Origin: Oscillospiraceae bacterium
GTDB lineage: Bacteria > Bacillota > Clostridia > Oscillospirales > Acutalibacteraceae
NCBI GenBank assembly: GCA_031262985.1
Contig: JAISGQ010000021.1
Span: 40,911-104,910 of the forward strand
Direction: 5' to 3'
Length of the DNA: 64,000 nt
The notes under the pieces are model-generated. The model did not search any database, had not been told where the DNA came from, and saw nothing but the letters and a program-made list of their open reading frames with translations. This document shows positions 25,574 to 34,452 of the stretch, piece by piece (within the stretch, counting starts at the first letter, position 1; each line of letters opens with the position of its first letter). The position numbers were made by a program, and so were the translations under genes.

Positions 25574-26641
25574 ATGGAGAATCCCACCTATATCCCCCCG
25601 CACATCCGAACTACCCAAACTCCGCGTACTATCATGCTCAATCAGCTCATCGCGCTGAGTATCCTCAGCCTCCCACCACTCCTCATCTACGGAGTGAGAA
25701 CCCTCATAATCATCGCCGTAGCAGTCCTCGGAGCAGTAGCCGCAGAAGCCGCGTGGTGTCTCCTAACTAAACAAAAGCAGTCAGTCACCGACCTCTCCGC
25801 CGTCTGCAGTGGGATAATTTTAGCCTGCATGATGCCCCCCGCCATACCCCTCGGGCTTGTGCTGTTAGGTTCGGCATTCGGTGCGTTGACAGCAAAGCTC
25901 CCCTTCGGCAGACTGGGCAGAGGAGTATTTCACCCCGCCGTCACAGGCTTTGCCTTCATATCCGCAGGCTATAGTCCGCACTTTCTCGTCTACCCCGCCG
26001 CCTACGGGGAGGACAGAGCCGTGCTTCCCATATTCTCCTCCTTAGACTTAGGCGAACCCGCATTCGAAAACTCTAACCCAATCGACATACTCAAACACGG
26101 GCTTGACCCCAACTTGGACGCGGCGGAGTTCCTCCTCGCGCAGATGAGAGGTCCGCTCGGAACAACAGCGGTGCTTCTCCTCCTCTGCTCACTCGCGTGG
26201 CTGATATTCAAGAAATCAGCGGCGTGGCAGTCCTCAGCGGCGTTTGCCGCCACAGTATTCACCCTCTCGCTGTTTTTCAGATACGACAGCGTTAAGTTCA
26301 TGTTGCCTATATACGACCTGCTCTGCGGATACACCATATTCGCCGCAGTCTTCCTCATGGGGGACTTGCTGACCGCGCCGCAGTTTGTCTCCGCGCGTGT
26401 CATTTACGGCATCGCGGGCGGTATGCTCTTCCTCCTCCTTCGGCGAACGGGAGCAGTAGGAGGAGAGATATTCGCGGTAATGATAATCTCCGCCTTCTCC
26501 GCCTCCATCGACAGGCTGGTGTGGAGATGCCGCCTCAAGGGTATCAGCTTTACCGGACTGCGCGACAGCATAGCGATAAAAATAGAGCGGAAATTTAAAA
26601 TGCACAACGAGGAGGACGAAATATATGGCACTAAGATATAA
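25574..26641 (+). CDS. RnfD-like membrane subunit without the flavinylation motif
   Basis: 355 residues from ATG 25574, with AAAGGAG 8 bp upstream. The start PPHIRTTQTPRTIM matches the SPHIRS...IM start of RnfD, and the family segments TDLSAVCSGIILACMMPPAIPL and LGRGVFHPAVTGFAF follow; about eight to ten membrane helices. Canonical RnfD has SGATP, whose Thr carries a covalent FMN; the aligned residues 165-169 are ENSNP, so no FMN attachment is expected. RnfG, which normally follows and also carries FMN, is absent: the next gene, RnfE-like, overlaps this one by 17 bp. Assignment to the family is firm; electron transfer is doubtful. Confidence 0.85.
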   Translation: MENPTYIPPHIRTTQTPRTIMLNQLIALSILSLPPLLIYGVRTLIIIAVAVLGAVAAEAAWCLLTKQKQSVTDLSAVCSGIILACMMPPAIPLGLVLLGSAFGALTAKLPFGRLGRGVFHPAVTGFAFISAGYSPHFLVYPAAYGEDRAVLPIFSSLDLGEPAFENSNPIDILKHGLDPNLDAAEFLLAQMRGPLGTTAVLLLLCSLAWLIFKKSAAWQSSAAFAATVFTLSLFFRYDSVKFMLPIYDLLCGYTIFAAVFLMGDLLTAPQFVSARVIYGIAGGMLFLLLRRTGAVGGEIFAVMIISAFSASIDRLVWRCRLKGISFTGLRDSIAIKIERKFKMHNEEDEIYGTKI

Positions 26642-27269
26642 TGAATCCTCCCAAAAAATACAGAACCACTCGCAGGTGCTTAGGCAAAGCCTGAGGGACA
26701 ATCCCGTCCTGCTCACCGCCTCCGGCTGTGCGTTGGTTGCGGGAGCGGCGATAAGCGCGGCGAACGTGTTCGCACTGTCCGTACTCATGCTGATTTTGCT
26801 TGTGATAGTGGGGCTTATCTCCACAATTGACGGCGACCGCCTCAAACTTCCGACAAAGCCCATTGTCTATGTGGGCATAACCACTGCCGCAGTGTTCCTC
26901 ACTGTGTTCTTTGTGAACAGCATTACAGGCGGGTTTTTCGACCGACTGGGGATATACGCGCCTCTCGCGGCTGTCAGTTCCCTCGCCCTGTGCCGCACGA
27001 AGGACGACTCCCCCTTCTTCGAAAAGGCGGAGGCTGTGACCGATGCCGCCGCTCTGACTGCCGTGTTCGCCTTTGTCGCACTCCCCGTCGCGATAGTTCG
27101 CGAGCTGCTCGGCTTCGGGAGGATTTTCGGCATTACAGTAACCTATCAGACGCACTCGGTGTGGCTCTACCCCTTCATCGGGTTTATTCTCGTCGGCTTC
27201 TGCCTTGCAGGAACGCGCCGATTGATTGAGTTTATCCCCGAACCCAAAGAGGGGGGTGAGGAGAAATGA
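26625..27269 (+). CDS. RnfE/NqrD-like membrane subunit
   Basis: 214 residues, about six membrane helices. A ribosome site (GAGGAGG) lies inside the end of the rnfD-like gene. Compared with RnfE, the first half-site NPVLVQxLGLCP is NPVLLTASGCAL here, keeping one Cys (Cys35). The second conserved half-site, GIFIPLIVVNC, reads GIYAPLAAVSS (residues 109-119), so the second iron-sulfur Cys is replaced by Ser; a Cys occurs 4-5 residues later (Cys123). Overlap of 4 bp with the RnfA-like gene shows translational coupling. Confidence 0.82.
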   Translation: MALRYNESSQKIQNHSQVLRQSLRDNPVLLTASGCALVAGAAISAANVFALSVLMLILLVIVGLISTIDGDRLKLPTKPIVYVGITTAAVFLTVFFVNSITGGFFDRLGIYAPLAAVSSLALCRTKDDSPFFEKAEAVTDAAALTAVFAFVALPVAIVRELLGFGRIFGITVTYQTHSVWLYPFIGFILVGFCLAGTRRLIEFIPEPKEGGEEK

Positions 27270-27934
27270 CTACTGCGGGAGGATTTTTCGCCTACGCGGT
27301 TATAGCCGTTTTCGCGGCAAACGCACTCACGTCGGGAATGACCGACATAGACAGCGTACTCACCGCCCTATCTAAGCCGAAACAGCTTCTCATTATGTCG
27401 CTGGCGGTTGCCGCCTTCTCCTTCGGAGGATGTGCCATTCTGTTTCCTGTAGATACTATACTTCCCGGAGAAATGCAGTCGATGCCTGTTCGCGGGCTTG
27501 TGTTCTCTCTGATTATTTTGGGGCTGTATTTTATCGGAACGAGGATTTTCTCCTCCGTCGCGCCGAACGGGTACAAAAAATACGGCGCACTTTTAGCTCC
27601 CGCCGCGATAAACGGCGCGGCACTGGGCGCACCGCTCTTTGTGAGCTACTACACGAGTATTGCTTCCGAGATGGCGAGCGACACCGCGATTATCGCCGAG
27701 CCGTCAGGCGTGGCGGTCGATTTCGCACTCTCTCTCGGAGTGGGAATCGGGAGCGGCGCAGGGTTCGCTCTCTCCGCGTTTCTGATATGCGAGGGACTGC
27801 GGAAAATCAACAACCCCGACGTGTCGCCCTACTTTAGAGGCGCACCGATTATGATGATTTATGTGGGACTGCTTGCCCTCGCCTTTTGGGGCGTGGGCGG
27901 GGGAGTGCCGCTGCTTCCATTCGCGCAGGTATGA
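27266..27934 (+). CDS. RnfA/NqrE-like membrane subunit
   Basis: 222 residues, about six membrane helices. RnfA and RnfE are inverted-topology homologs that together hold a 2Fe-2S cluster in the membrane. In this protein the first half-site, normally FLGICPFLG, aligns with ALTSGMTDI (residues 20-28), and the second, normally ITTNCAVLG, is AAINGAALG (113-121). Both Cys are gone. The rest, such as FGGCAILFPV and LGVGIGSGAGFALSAFL, still looks family-like. No RnfB gene follows: the next gene is ychF on the other strand, after a parS-containing hairpin. Assignment by order and pattern; moderate to high. Confidence 0.8.
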   Translation: MTTAGGFFAYAVIAVFAANALTSGMTDIDSVLTALSKPKQLLIMSLAVAAFSFGGCAILFPVDTILPGEMQSMPVRGLVFSLIILGLYFIGTRIFSSVAPNGYKKYGALLAPAAINGAALGAPLFVSYYTSIASEMASDTAIIAEPSGVAVDFALSLGVGIGSGAGFALSAFLICEGLRKINNPDVSPYFRGAPIMMIYVGLLALAFWGVGGGVPLLPFAQV

Positions 27935-27939
27935 AATAA

Positions 27940-28090
27940 GCGTAAGCTTATTTCATACTATTCATCATTTATCACTTATCATTCATCATTCTTCATTTGA
28001 GCTAAAGTATCCCGCTTGCCTACTGCAAGACAGGAGCGCATAAATGAAAAATGAAAAATGATACCGCTGTCGCTAATGATGAATGATAAA
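27940..28090. repeat. TCATCATTC / ATGAATGAT low-complexity repeats
   Basis: Within the 386-bp gene-free stretch 27935-28320. Runs of TCATCATTTATCA and AATGATGAATGATAAATGA face each other around 28020-28080 as a loose inverted repeat. No gene or promoter was seen in this stretch; the parS site lies at its right end. Confidence 0.6.
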
Positions 28091-28264
28091 TGAAGGCGCG
28101 GCGGCGCAGTCCGTACTCCTACCTCCCGCTTGCTGATGTAGGAGGGGAAACCTTTAGTGATTCACCGAGTAGGTTCAATCCTCCGATATTGTATAACGGA
28201 GGGCAAAGCAGATATTATATGTCCGCATATGTCCGCGAGAATACGCTTACTATATTCAATCAAT

Positions 28265-28298
28265 AAAGGAGATTGTTTCACGTGAAACAATCTCCTTT
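28265..28298. promoter_or_regulatory. parS site 1, embedded in a terminator-like palindrome
   Basis: TGTTTCACGTGAAACA at 28274-28289 is an exact match to the Bacillus parS consensus bound by ParB/Spo0J. It is the centre of a 34-bp perfect palindrome (arms AAAGGAGATTGTTTCAC) followed by T runs on both sides, lying between the convergent RnfA-like and ychF genes, so it can also act as a bidirectional terminator. Confidence 0.92.
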
Positions 28299-28320
28299 TT
28301 CAACTGTCAACTGTTGTCTT

Positions 28321-29418
28321 CTACACATTAAACAGAAAATGCACCACGTCGCCGTCCTGCATGACGTACTCCTTGCCCTCGGAGCGGATAAGCCCTTTCT
28401 CCTTCGCGGCGGCGAGAGAGCCGCCAAGCTCAATGAGCTTGTCATACGCAATGACCTCCGCGCGGATAAATCCACGCTCAATGTCGGAGTGGATTTTCCC
28501 CGCCGCCTGAGGTGCGGGAGTTCCCTTAACTATAGTCCACGCGCGAACCTCCGGCTGTCCTGCCGTCAAAAAGCTGATATAGCCGAGGAGGTGATAGCCT
28601 GCGCGGATGAACCTGTCAAGCCCCGATTCCTCCAGCCCAAGCTCGGAGAGGAACATCATCCTGTCCTCCTCGCTCATGGTGGACACCTGAGCCTCCAGCT
28701 CCGCGCAGATGGGAAGAATCTCGCTCCCCTCCTCCTGCGCGATTGACTTTACCTTGAGATAGTTTTCGTTGGTGTCGATGCCGTTCGCGAAGTCCTCCTC
28801 GCTCATGTTAGCGGCGTAGATTACCTTCTTCGAGGTGAGCAGAGTGGATTTCGCCAGCAACTCCTCCTCCTCGGGATTGCACTCGACGGTGCGGGCGGGC
28901 TTTCCCGCGTCCAGCACGTCCTTTACGCGCAGGAGAAAATCCAGCTCGGAGGCAAGTCCCTTGTCGCCCTTCATCTGCTTTCTCGTGCGGTCAATGCGCC
29001 TGTCTAAAATCTCCATGTCGGAGAGGATAAGTTCCATGTTGATTGTCTCAATGTCGCTCAGAGGGTCGATTTTTCCGTCTACATGGATAATGTCGTCGTT
29101 CTCAAAGCAGCGAACTACATGGACTATCGCGTCTGTTTCGCGGATGTTCGAGAGGAATTTGTTCCCAAGCCCCTCGCCCTTGCTCGCTCCCTTGACAAGT
29201 CCGGCAATATCGACAAACTCAAGGGAGGCGGGAGTGACCTTCAGCGGATTATATACCTCCGCCAATTTTGTCAGGCGGGAGTCGGGCACGTCTACCACTC
29301 CCACATTCGGGTCGATTGTGCAGAACGGGTAGTTCGCCGACTGCGCTCCCGCGCTTGTAATGGCGTTAAACAGCGTGCTTTTCCCCACATTCGGGAGACC
29401 TACAATACCAAGCTTCAT
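28321..29418 (-). CDS. ychF: Ribosome-binding ATPase YchF
   Basis: 365 residues, typical. An Obg-family P-loop ATPase that prefers ATP to GTP and binds ribosomes, with roles in stress response. G1 GLPNVGKST, the G3-like DIAGLVKGASKGEGLGNKFL, the altered G4 NMSEEDF region that gives ATP preference, a coiled-coil middle and the C-terminal TGS-like domain ending GDVVHFLFNV. It follows argS by 1 bp, the last gene of the ddl-DUF1934-argS-ychF operon. Confidence 0.97.
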   Translation of the reverse strand: MKLGIVGLPNVGKSTLFNAITSAGAQSANYPFCTIDPNVGVVDVPDSRLTKLAEVYNPLKVTPASLEFVDIAGLVKGASKGEGLGNKFLSNIRETDAIVHVVRCFENDDIIHVDGKIDPLSDIETINMELILSDMEILDRRIDRTRKQMKGDKGLASELDFLLRVKDVLDAGKPARTVECNPEEEELLAKSTLLTSKKVIYAANMSEEDFANGIDTNENYLKVKSIAQEEGSEILPICAELEAQVSTMSEEDRMMFLSELGLEESGLDRFIRAGYHLLGYISFLTAGQPEVRAWTIVKGTPAPQAAGKIHSDIERGFIRAEVIAYDKLIELGGSLAAAKEKGLIRSEGKEYVMQDGDVVHFLFNV

Positions 29419-29419
29419 G

Positions 29420-31126
29420 TTATATAAGTACCTCCATTCTTTCGGGTGCGGAGATTTTCAGTATAGTCAGCGCGTTTTTCATGACTGTACGCGCCGCGTC
29501 GCACAGCGTCAGCCGTGCGGAGGTCAGCTCCGCGCTGTCGTCGATTACGCGGCACTTTCCGTAGAACCTGTGGAACTGCGCCGCAAGCTCAATGGCGTAC
29601 CTCGTGATGCGGGAGGGGTTGTACTCCCTCGCGGCGGAGACAATCTCCTCTGTAAACTGAGCGAGATACCTGATAAGCTCCAGCTCTGCGGGGTGGGTGA
29701 GCAGCCCGAGACGAGCATCGTTCGCGGGAGTAAAAATAATGCCTCGCTCCTCCGCTTTCCTGAAGATAGAGCAAATACGCGCGTAGGCGTACTGGCAGTA
29801 GTAGACGGGATTCTGCGAATCCTCCGACACCGCCAAATCCAAATCGAAATCCATCTGGGAGGTGGATTCGCGCATATTGAAGAAGAAACGCGCCGCGTCT
29901 ACAGGCACTTCGTCGAGGAGGTCAACCAGCTGTATAGCCTTGCCCGTCCGCTTACTCATACGAACAATCTCGCCGTCACGCACTAACTTAACAAGCTGAA
30001 TGAGTACTATATCGAGCTTGCTTCCGTCAAGCCCCACTGCGTCCAAAGCTCCCTTTAGGCGGGCAATATGCCCATGGTGGTCAGCTCCCCACACGTCGAT
30101 ACATATGTCGAAGCCCCGTGTCTTAAATTTATTTGTGTGATAGGCTATATCGGCGAGGAAGTAGGTAGGATTGCCGTTTGCGCGAATGAGAACCTCGTCC
30201 TTCTCGCCGCCGAACTCGGTAGCCTTGTACCAGACAGCCCCCTCGCTCTCGTAGGTCAGCCCCTTCTCGGTGAGCAAATCGACTACCGCCGCTACCTCTC
30301 CCGACTGATGGAGGGTGCTTTCGAGAAACCATGTGTCATAGGTGATTCTGTACTTCTCCAAGTCGGTTTTCATCCGCTCGATATTTCGGGGGAGTGCAAA
30401 AGCTACCAGTGCCGCCCTGCGCTCCTCCTCCGGCTTATCTATGTAGGAGTCGCCGTTAATTTCGGCAAACTCCGCCGCTCTATCTGCTATGTCGCCCCCG
30501 TGGTAGGCGTCCTCGGGGAGCTGTACTGCGTCCTCGCCTAAGTATATCTGCCTGTAGCGGACATCGAGGGAGAGGGCGAATTTGTCAATCTGATTGCCCG
30601 CATCGTTGACGTAGAACTCCCGCTCTACATAGTAACCCGCGGCTGAGAGGACGGACGCGAGGCAGTCGCCGATTGCTCCTCCGCGAGCGTTGCCCATGTG
30701 CATAGGTCCTGTCGGGTTGGCGGAGACGAACTCCACCATCACGCGCTTGCCCTTGCCGTAGGAGGACTTGCCGTACTGCTCCTTCTCGGTCTCAATCTCC
30801 GACACTATGCCGGAGAAGAGCTTCTGCGACGCGAAGAAGTTGAGGAAGCCCGGACCTGCCACCTCCGCGCGGTCGATGTAAGTGCCGTCTAAAATGAGGT
30901 TTTCGCATATAATTTCAGCTATCTTTCGCGGCGGCAGGCGGAAGGCTTTTGCGTTGACCATTGCCGCGTTGCTGGCGAAATCTCCGTGGGAGGGGTCGTT
31001 CGCCGTCTCTATTATGAAGTCAGCGGCGGGAGCAAGCGGCAGGTCTCCGTTTGCCGCCGCTCTCCCCATGGAGGAGAGGATAGCCTCGCGTATTTGAGAT
31101 TTTACTGTTGATATAAGCTTTGACAT
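29420..31126 (-). CDS. argS: Arginine-tRNA ligase
   Basis: 568 residues from ATG 31126, with AAAGGAAG 10 bp upstream (an ATG at 31147 is less likely). Class I enzyme that charges tRNA(Arg). Add1 N-terminal domain, HIGH-type motif as NPTGPMHMGNARGG, KMSKS-type motif as MSKRTGK, DALR anticodon-binding C-terminus. Lies 17 bp after the DUF1934 gene, an arrangement also found in Bacillus (ywiB-argS). Confidence 0.97.
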   Translation of the reverse strand: MSKLISTVKSQIREAILSSMGRAAANGDLPLAPAADFIIETANDPSHGDFASNAAMVNAKAFRLPPRKIAEIICENLILDGTYIDRAEVAGPGFLNFFASQKLFSGIVSEIETEKEQYGKSSYGKGKRVMVEFVSANPTGPMHMGNARGGAIGDCLASVLSAAGYYVEREFYVNDAGNQIDKFALSLDVRYRQIYLGEDAVQLPEDAYHGGDIADRAAEFAEINGDSYIDKPEEERRAALVAFALPRNIERMKTDLEKYRITYDTWFLESTLHQSGEVAAVVDLLTEKGLTYESEGAVWYKATEFGGEKDEVLIRANGNPTYFLADIAYHTNKFKTRGFDICIDVWGADHHGHIARLKGALDAVGLDGSKLDIVLIQLVKLVRDGEIVRMSKRTGKAIQLVDLLDEVPVDAARFFFNMRESTSQMDFDLDLAVSEDSQNPVYYCQYAYARICSIFRKAEERGIIFTPANDARLGLLTHPAELELIRYLAQFTEEIVSAAREYNPSRITRYAIELAAQFHRFYGKCRVIDDSAELTSARLTLCDAARTVMKNALTILKISAPERMEVLI

Positions 31127-31143
31127 AATTGGTGTACTTCCTT

Positions 31144-31626
31144 TCATGGGGTAAGGGAGAATGTCATCTCGTGCTGTGATATTCCCCCCGCAAGCTCCAT
31201 TGTGTAGCTAAGGAGGAGCAGTATGCCGCCCTCCTCCGCCGACTGATGGATTGCGGCGTGTAGGGTAGTTACCTCGGCGGCGAACTCAATCAGAGAGGTG
31301 CTGTAGATGAATTTGTGCGTACTGCCCGCGCAGAACAGCAAATCCGCGCGAACCGCTCCTCTGCGGCTGATACTCACGCGGCAGAGGGAGGGGACAGGGT
31401 GAGTAATCGGATGGGCAGGGTTAGGGGGAAGGTATTCGGCTTTTACCGTGACAAAAACCTTGCCGCCGTCCTCCTGCTTCTCAACATAGCGAAAGGAGTG
31501 ACCGTTTGCCGTACTCTCCGAAACCGCGTCGGCGCGGAGTACTATTTCATCCTGAATCTCGCCCTCTGAGCGTATTACGCTCGATATGGTCAGCTTGCAG
31601 TGACTGCTCACACTGTGATTACTCAC
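31144..31626 (-). CDS. DUF1934 (YwiB-like) protein
   Basis: 160 residues from GTG 31626, which overlaps the ddl stop by 4 bp (GTGA). The beta-rich, calycin-like DUF1934 pattern is recognised by position beside argS as well as by motifs such as DADAV-like strands and the C-terminal MELAGGISQHEMTFSL. The family role is unknown. Translational coupling to ddl is likely. Confidence 0.85.
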   Translation of the reverse strand: MSNHSVSSHCKLTISSVIRSEGEIQDEIVLRADAVSESTANGHSFRYVEKQEDGGKVFVTVKAEYLPPNPAHPITHPVPSLCRVSISRRGAVRADLLFCAGSTHKFIYSTSLIEFAAEVTTLHAAIHQSAEEGGILLLLSYTMELAGGISQHEMTFSLTP

Positions 31627-32729
31627 ACTTCTTTGTCAAGGCTGTGTACGGCAGTCGCCATACGCTCCTCCGCGAGAGTGACTAACGTATCGATAAGCTC
31701 GCCGTTGCTCACTCCGCTTGCCTCCCACAGTGTGGGGTACATACTTATTTCCGTAAATCCGGGGAGGGTGTTCGGTTCGTTGAGGAAAATTTCATCTCCC
31801 TTGACGAAGAAGTCGATTCGTGCAAGCCCCGAACAGCCCAGTATGCGGTAGGCACGTATCGCCTGATGCTTTATTTCATCCGCCGCCGCCTTGCTGATTC
31901 GCGCGGGGATGAGGGTCTTAGAGCCTATTCCGCTGTACTTGCTCTCGTAGTCGTACCACTCGTTCGCGGAAACTATTTCTCCTATTTCGGAGACGCGCGG
32001 GAAGTCGCCCGAGCCTAAAACGGCAATCTCCACCTCAGTGCCTTTGATTGCCTGTTCGACTACAATTTTCGAGTCGTGCATCGCCGCGAATCTAATCGCG
32101 TCTATCGCGTCCGAGCGGTTCTTGCACTTGCTGATTCCCACCGACGAGCCGGCGTTCGCGGGCTTTACAAAGCAGGGGTAGCTGAGGTAATCCTCGATTA
32201 TGCTGAGGTATTCTTCCATCTCTCTCTCGAACGCCGCGTAGTAGAACCACACGAACCGCGCCTGCGGGACTTTCCCAAGCTCAAGCATGGTGTTGGTTAT
32301 CGCCTTATCCATGCACACTGCGGCGGAGGCGGTGTCGCAGCCCACATAGGGGATTCCCGCAAGCTCAAGCAGACCCTGCATTGTGCCGTCCTCCCCGTTC
32401 TTTCCGTGGAGGACGGGGAAAACTGCGTCGAGATAAATTGTCTCAGGAGTACTGCCGCGCATGACAAGCAGTCCGTGAGCGGTCGGGTCGGGGGAGATGA
32501 AGGCGGGTACGATACTGCCCGACTGCTCCCACGAGCCGTCGGCGATGAGCGAGACATCCCCCTCATAGAGGTACCATTTGCCCTCCTTCGTTATACCTAT
32601 TAATACAGGGCTGTATTTGTCCTTCGGCACGTTGTTGATTATCATAGTTGCCGAGCGGAGGGAAACCTCATGCTCCGAGGAGCGACCTCCGAAAATAATA
32701 CCCAATGTCTTCTTAGCTGTGTTCTCCAT
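31623..32729 (-). CDS. ddl: D-alanine-D-alanine ligase
   Basis: 368 residues from ATG 32729, with AAAGGATGATATT directly upstream. ATP-grasp enzyme making the D-Ala-D-Ala dipeptide of peptidoglycan. It shows GGRSSEHEVSLRSA at the start, HGKNGEDGTMQGLLEL, VKPANAGSSVGISK, the omega-loop YDYESKY whose Tyr is typical of D-Ala-D-Ala rather than D-lactate ligases, and LNEPNTLPGFTEISMYP at the metal site. First gene of its operon. Confidence 0.97.
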   Translation of the reverse strand: MENTAKKTLGIIFGGRSSEHEVSLRSATMIINNVPKDKYSPVLIGITKEGKWYLYEGDVSLIADGSWEQSGSIVPAFISPDPTAHGLLVMRGSTPETIYLDAVFPVLHGKNGEDGTMQGLLELAGIPYVGCDTASAAVCMDKAITNTMLELGKVPQARFVWFYYAAFEREMEEYLSIIEDYLSYPCFVKPANAGSSVGISKCKNRSDAIDAIRFAAMHDSKIVVEQAIKGTEVEIAVLGSGDFPRVSEIGEIVSANEWYDYESKYSGIGSKTLIPARISKAAADEIKHQAIRAYRILGCSGLARIDFFVKGDEIFLNEPNTLPGFTEISMYPTLWEASGVSNGELIDTLVTLAEERMATAVHSLDKEV

Positions 32730-32812
32730 AATATCATCCTTTCTAAGTGGCTGCTCAGAGCAGTACGAATAGTATAGTGCGAGTAGCATAATCCTTATGG
32801 TATAACTAAAAT

Positions 32813-32828
32813 TGTTTCACGTGAAACA
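32813..32828. promoter_or_regulatory. parS site 2
   Basis: Exact TGTTTCACGTGAAACA within a 24-bp palindrome (AAATTGTTTCAC arms), in the divergent region between ddl and rpsL. The rest of the 567-bp gap 32730-33296 is AT-rich and holds the str promoter; no gene was seen. Confidence 0.9.
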
Positions 32829-33079
32829 ATTTGACTTCGTGTGATTGCTCCTCCTCCTCGTGAGGGAGTAGGGAGTGGGGAGCGGGGGAGTTGGGATATA
32901 CAATTATATTGCTATATACATTGATATATATTGCAGATTTTTGCAAAAATTACAGGAATCGGGCAGATTCTCCTCAGTCTATTTTGAAGTAGTTCAGATA
33001 TATTATCACAATACAATAATATATTCAATAGATTTAGTTTAAATTTTCCCCAAAATTGCCCGAAAAATAAATTTTTCTA

Positions 33080-33109
33080 TTGACAAATCGCAAATATTAG
33101 TGTTAAACT
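33080..33109 (+). promoter_or_regulatory. Promoter of the rpsL-rpsG-fusA-tuf operon
   Basis: TTGACA (33080-33085), 18-bp spacer, TAAACT (33104-33109). This leaves a leader of about 180 nt before rpsL. Confidence 0.6.
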
Positions 33110-33296
33110 ATTAAACCGTGACATTGTAGGTTTTTTCTCAAACTATGCTTGATAAAACCGTCAAAAGGGCAGTGTATGCCGCCTCTTGTTTTGTTATGTA
33201 TTACCAAAAACGACCGGAGGAGAGTATCGCAGTGGTGTTAACGGAAGAAATTCCGAATTATAAAACACAACATTATTTTTATGGAGGTGAAAAAAT

Positions 33297-33716
33297 TTGC
33301 CAACCTTTAACCAACTGGTGAGAAAGGGAAGAGAAGTTCAGGAGAAAAAGGCGAAAGCCCCTGCTCTTTTGAAGGGACTGAACACCAAGAAGAGAGTCGC
33401 GACCGAACACAATTCGCCGCAGAAGCGCGGAGTTTGCACTACGGTTAAGACAATGACCCCGAAGAAGCCTAACTCTGCACTGCGTAAAGTAGCGAGAGTT
33501 CGTCTTTCTAACGGAATCGAGGTTACAGCCTACATCCCCGGCGTCGGTCACAATCTGCAGGAGCACAGCGTTGTTCTTGTAAGAGGCGGACGTATCAAGG
33601 ACCTTCCGGGTGTGCGTTACCACATCGTGCGCGGACCGTTCGATGCACACGGAGTAGCCAACAGGAAGCAGTCCCGCTCTAAGTACGGAGCAAAACGCGC
33701 GAAGGCTAAGAAGTAG
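33297..33716 (+). CDS. rpsL: 30S ribosomal protein S12
   Basis: 139 residues, starting at TTG 33297 (GGAGGTG 8 bp upstream); the TTG start is fixed by the universal [12 protein letters not shown] beginning. It lies in the decoding centre, the streptomycin target. [19 protein letters not shown] and [19 protein letters not shown] are intact, with wild-type Lys at the classic resistance positions as far as can be seen. First gene of the str operon; rpoC is not upstream here. Confidence 0.98.
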   Translation: MPTFNQLVRKGREVQEKKAKAPALLKGLNTKKRVATEHNSPQKRGVCTTVKTMTPKKPNSALRKVARVRLSNGIEVTAYIPGVGHNLQEHSVVLVRGGRIKDLPGVRYHIVRGPFDAHGVANRKQSRSKYGAKRAKAKK

Positions 33717-33903
33717 CCGTAACCTACGGGTGCTTTTATGAAAGCGCGCAATTACGAACCCGGAAATTGACAAGAGAAATTAAGTGTGGCTGCATAATGT
33801 AGCGGCATCACATACATATATATGTGAGTGCTCTATATTGGCCCGCGGAAGTTCGTCACTTTCGAGTACCTATGATATCATTACTGTGAAGGAGGGAAGT
33901 AAA

Positions 33904-34374
33904 GTGCCAAGAAGAGGCTCAGTTGCAAAACGTGACGTTTTGCCCGACCCAATATACAACTCGATAGTAGTTACCCGTCTTATCAACAACATCATGTATG
34001 ACGGCAAGCGCGGAGTAGCTCAGAAGATTGTATACGGTGCTTTCGAGATTATCGAGGAAAAATCAGGGAAATCTCCGCTTGAGGTATTTGAGGCGGCTAT
34101 GGAGAATATCATGCCGCTGCTGGAGGTAAAGGCTCGCCGTGTCGGCGGTTCTACCTACCAAGTGCCGATGGATGTTCGCCCTGAGAGAAGGCAGACTCTC
34201 GGTCTGCGCTGGCTCACGAAGTATTCGAGAGTCCGCAACGAGAGAACAATGAGAGAACGTCTCGCGAATGAAATACTTGACGCTGTAAACGGCAACGGCG
34301 CGGCGGCAAAGAAGCGCGAGGATACACACAAAATGGCGGAGGCAAACAAGGCGTTCGCACATTTCAGATGGTAG
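33904..34374 (+). CDS. rpsG: 30S ribosomal protein S7
   Basis: 156 residues from GTG 33904 ([18 protein letters not shown]), with AAGGAGG upstream; a longer in-frame start at 33784 is rejected. It nucleates assembly of the 30S head and lines the E site. Conserved [13 protein letters not shown] and the C-terminal [15 protein letters not shown] are present. The 187-bp gap after rpsL holds no obvious gene. Confidence 0.98.
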   Translation: MPRRGSVAKRDVLPDPIYNSIVVTRLINNIMYDGKRGVAQKIVYGAFEIIEEKSGKSPLEVFEAAMENIMPLLEVKARRVGGSTYQVPMDVRPERRQTLGLRWLTKYSRVRNERTMRERLANEILDAVNGNGAAAKKREDTHKMAEANKAFAHFRW

Positions 34375-34452
34375 GGTAACTCCTGCAAGCGATATAAAGG
34401 GGATGCTTCGAGGCTTTGTTTCGGAGTACGCCCGCAAACTAAGGAGGACAAT

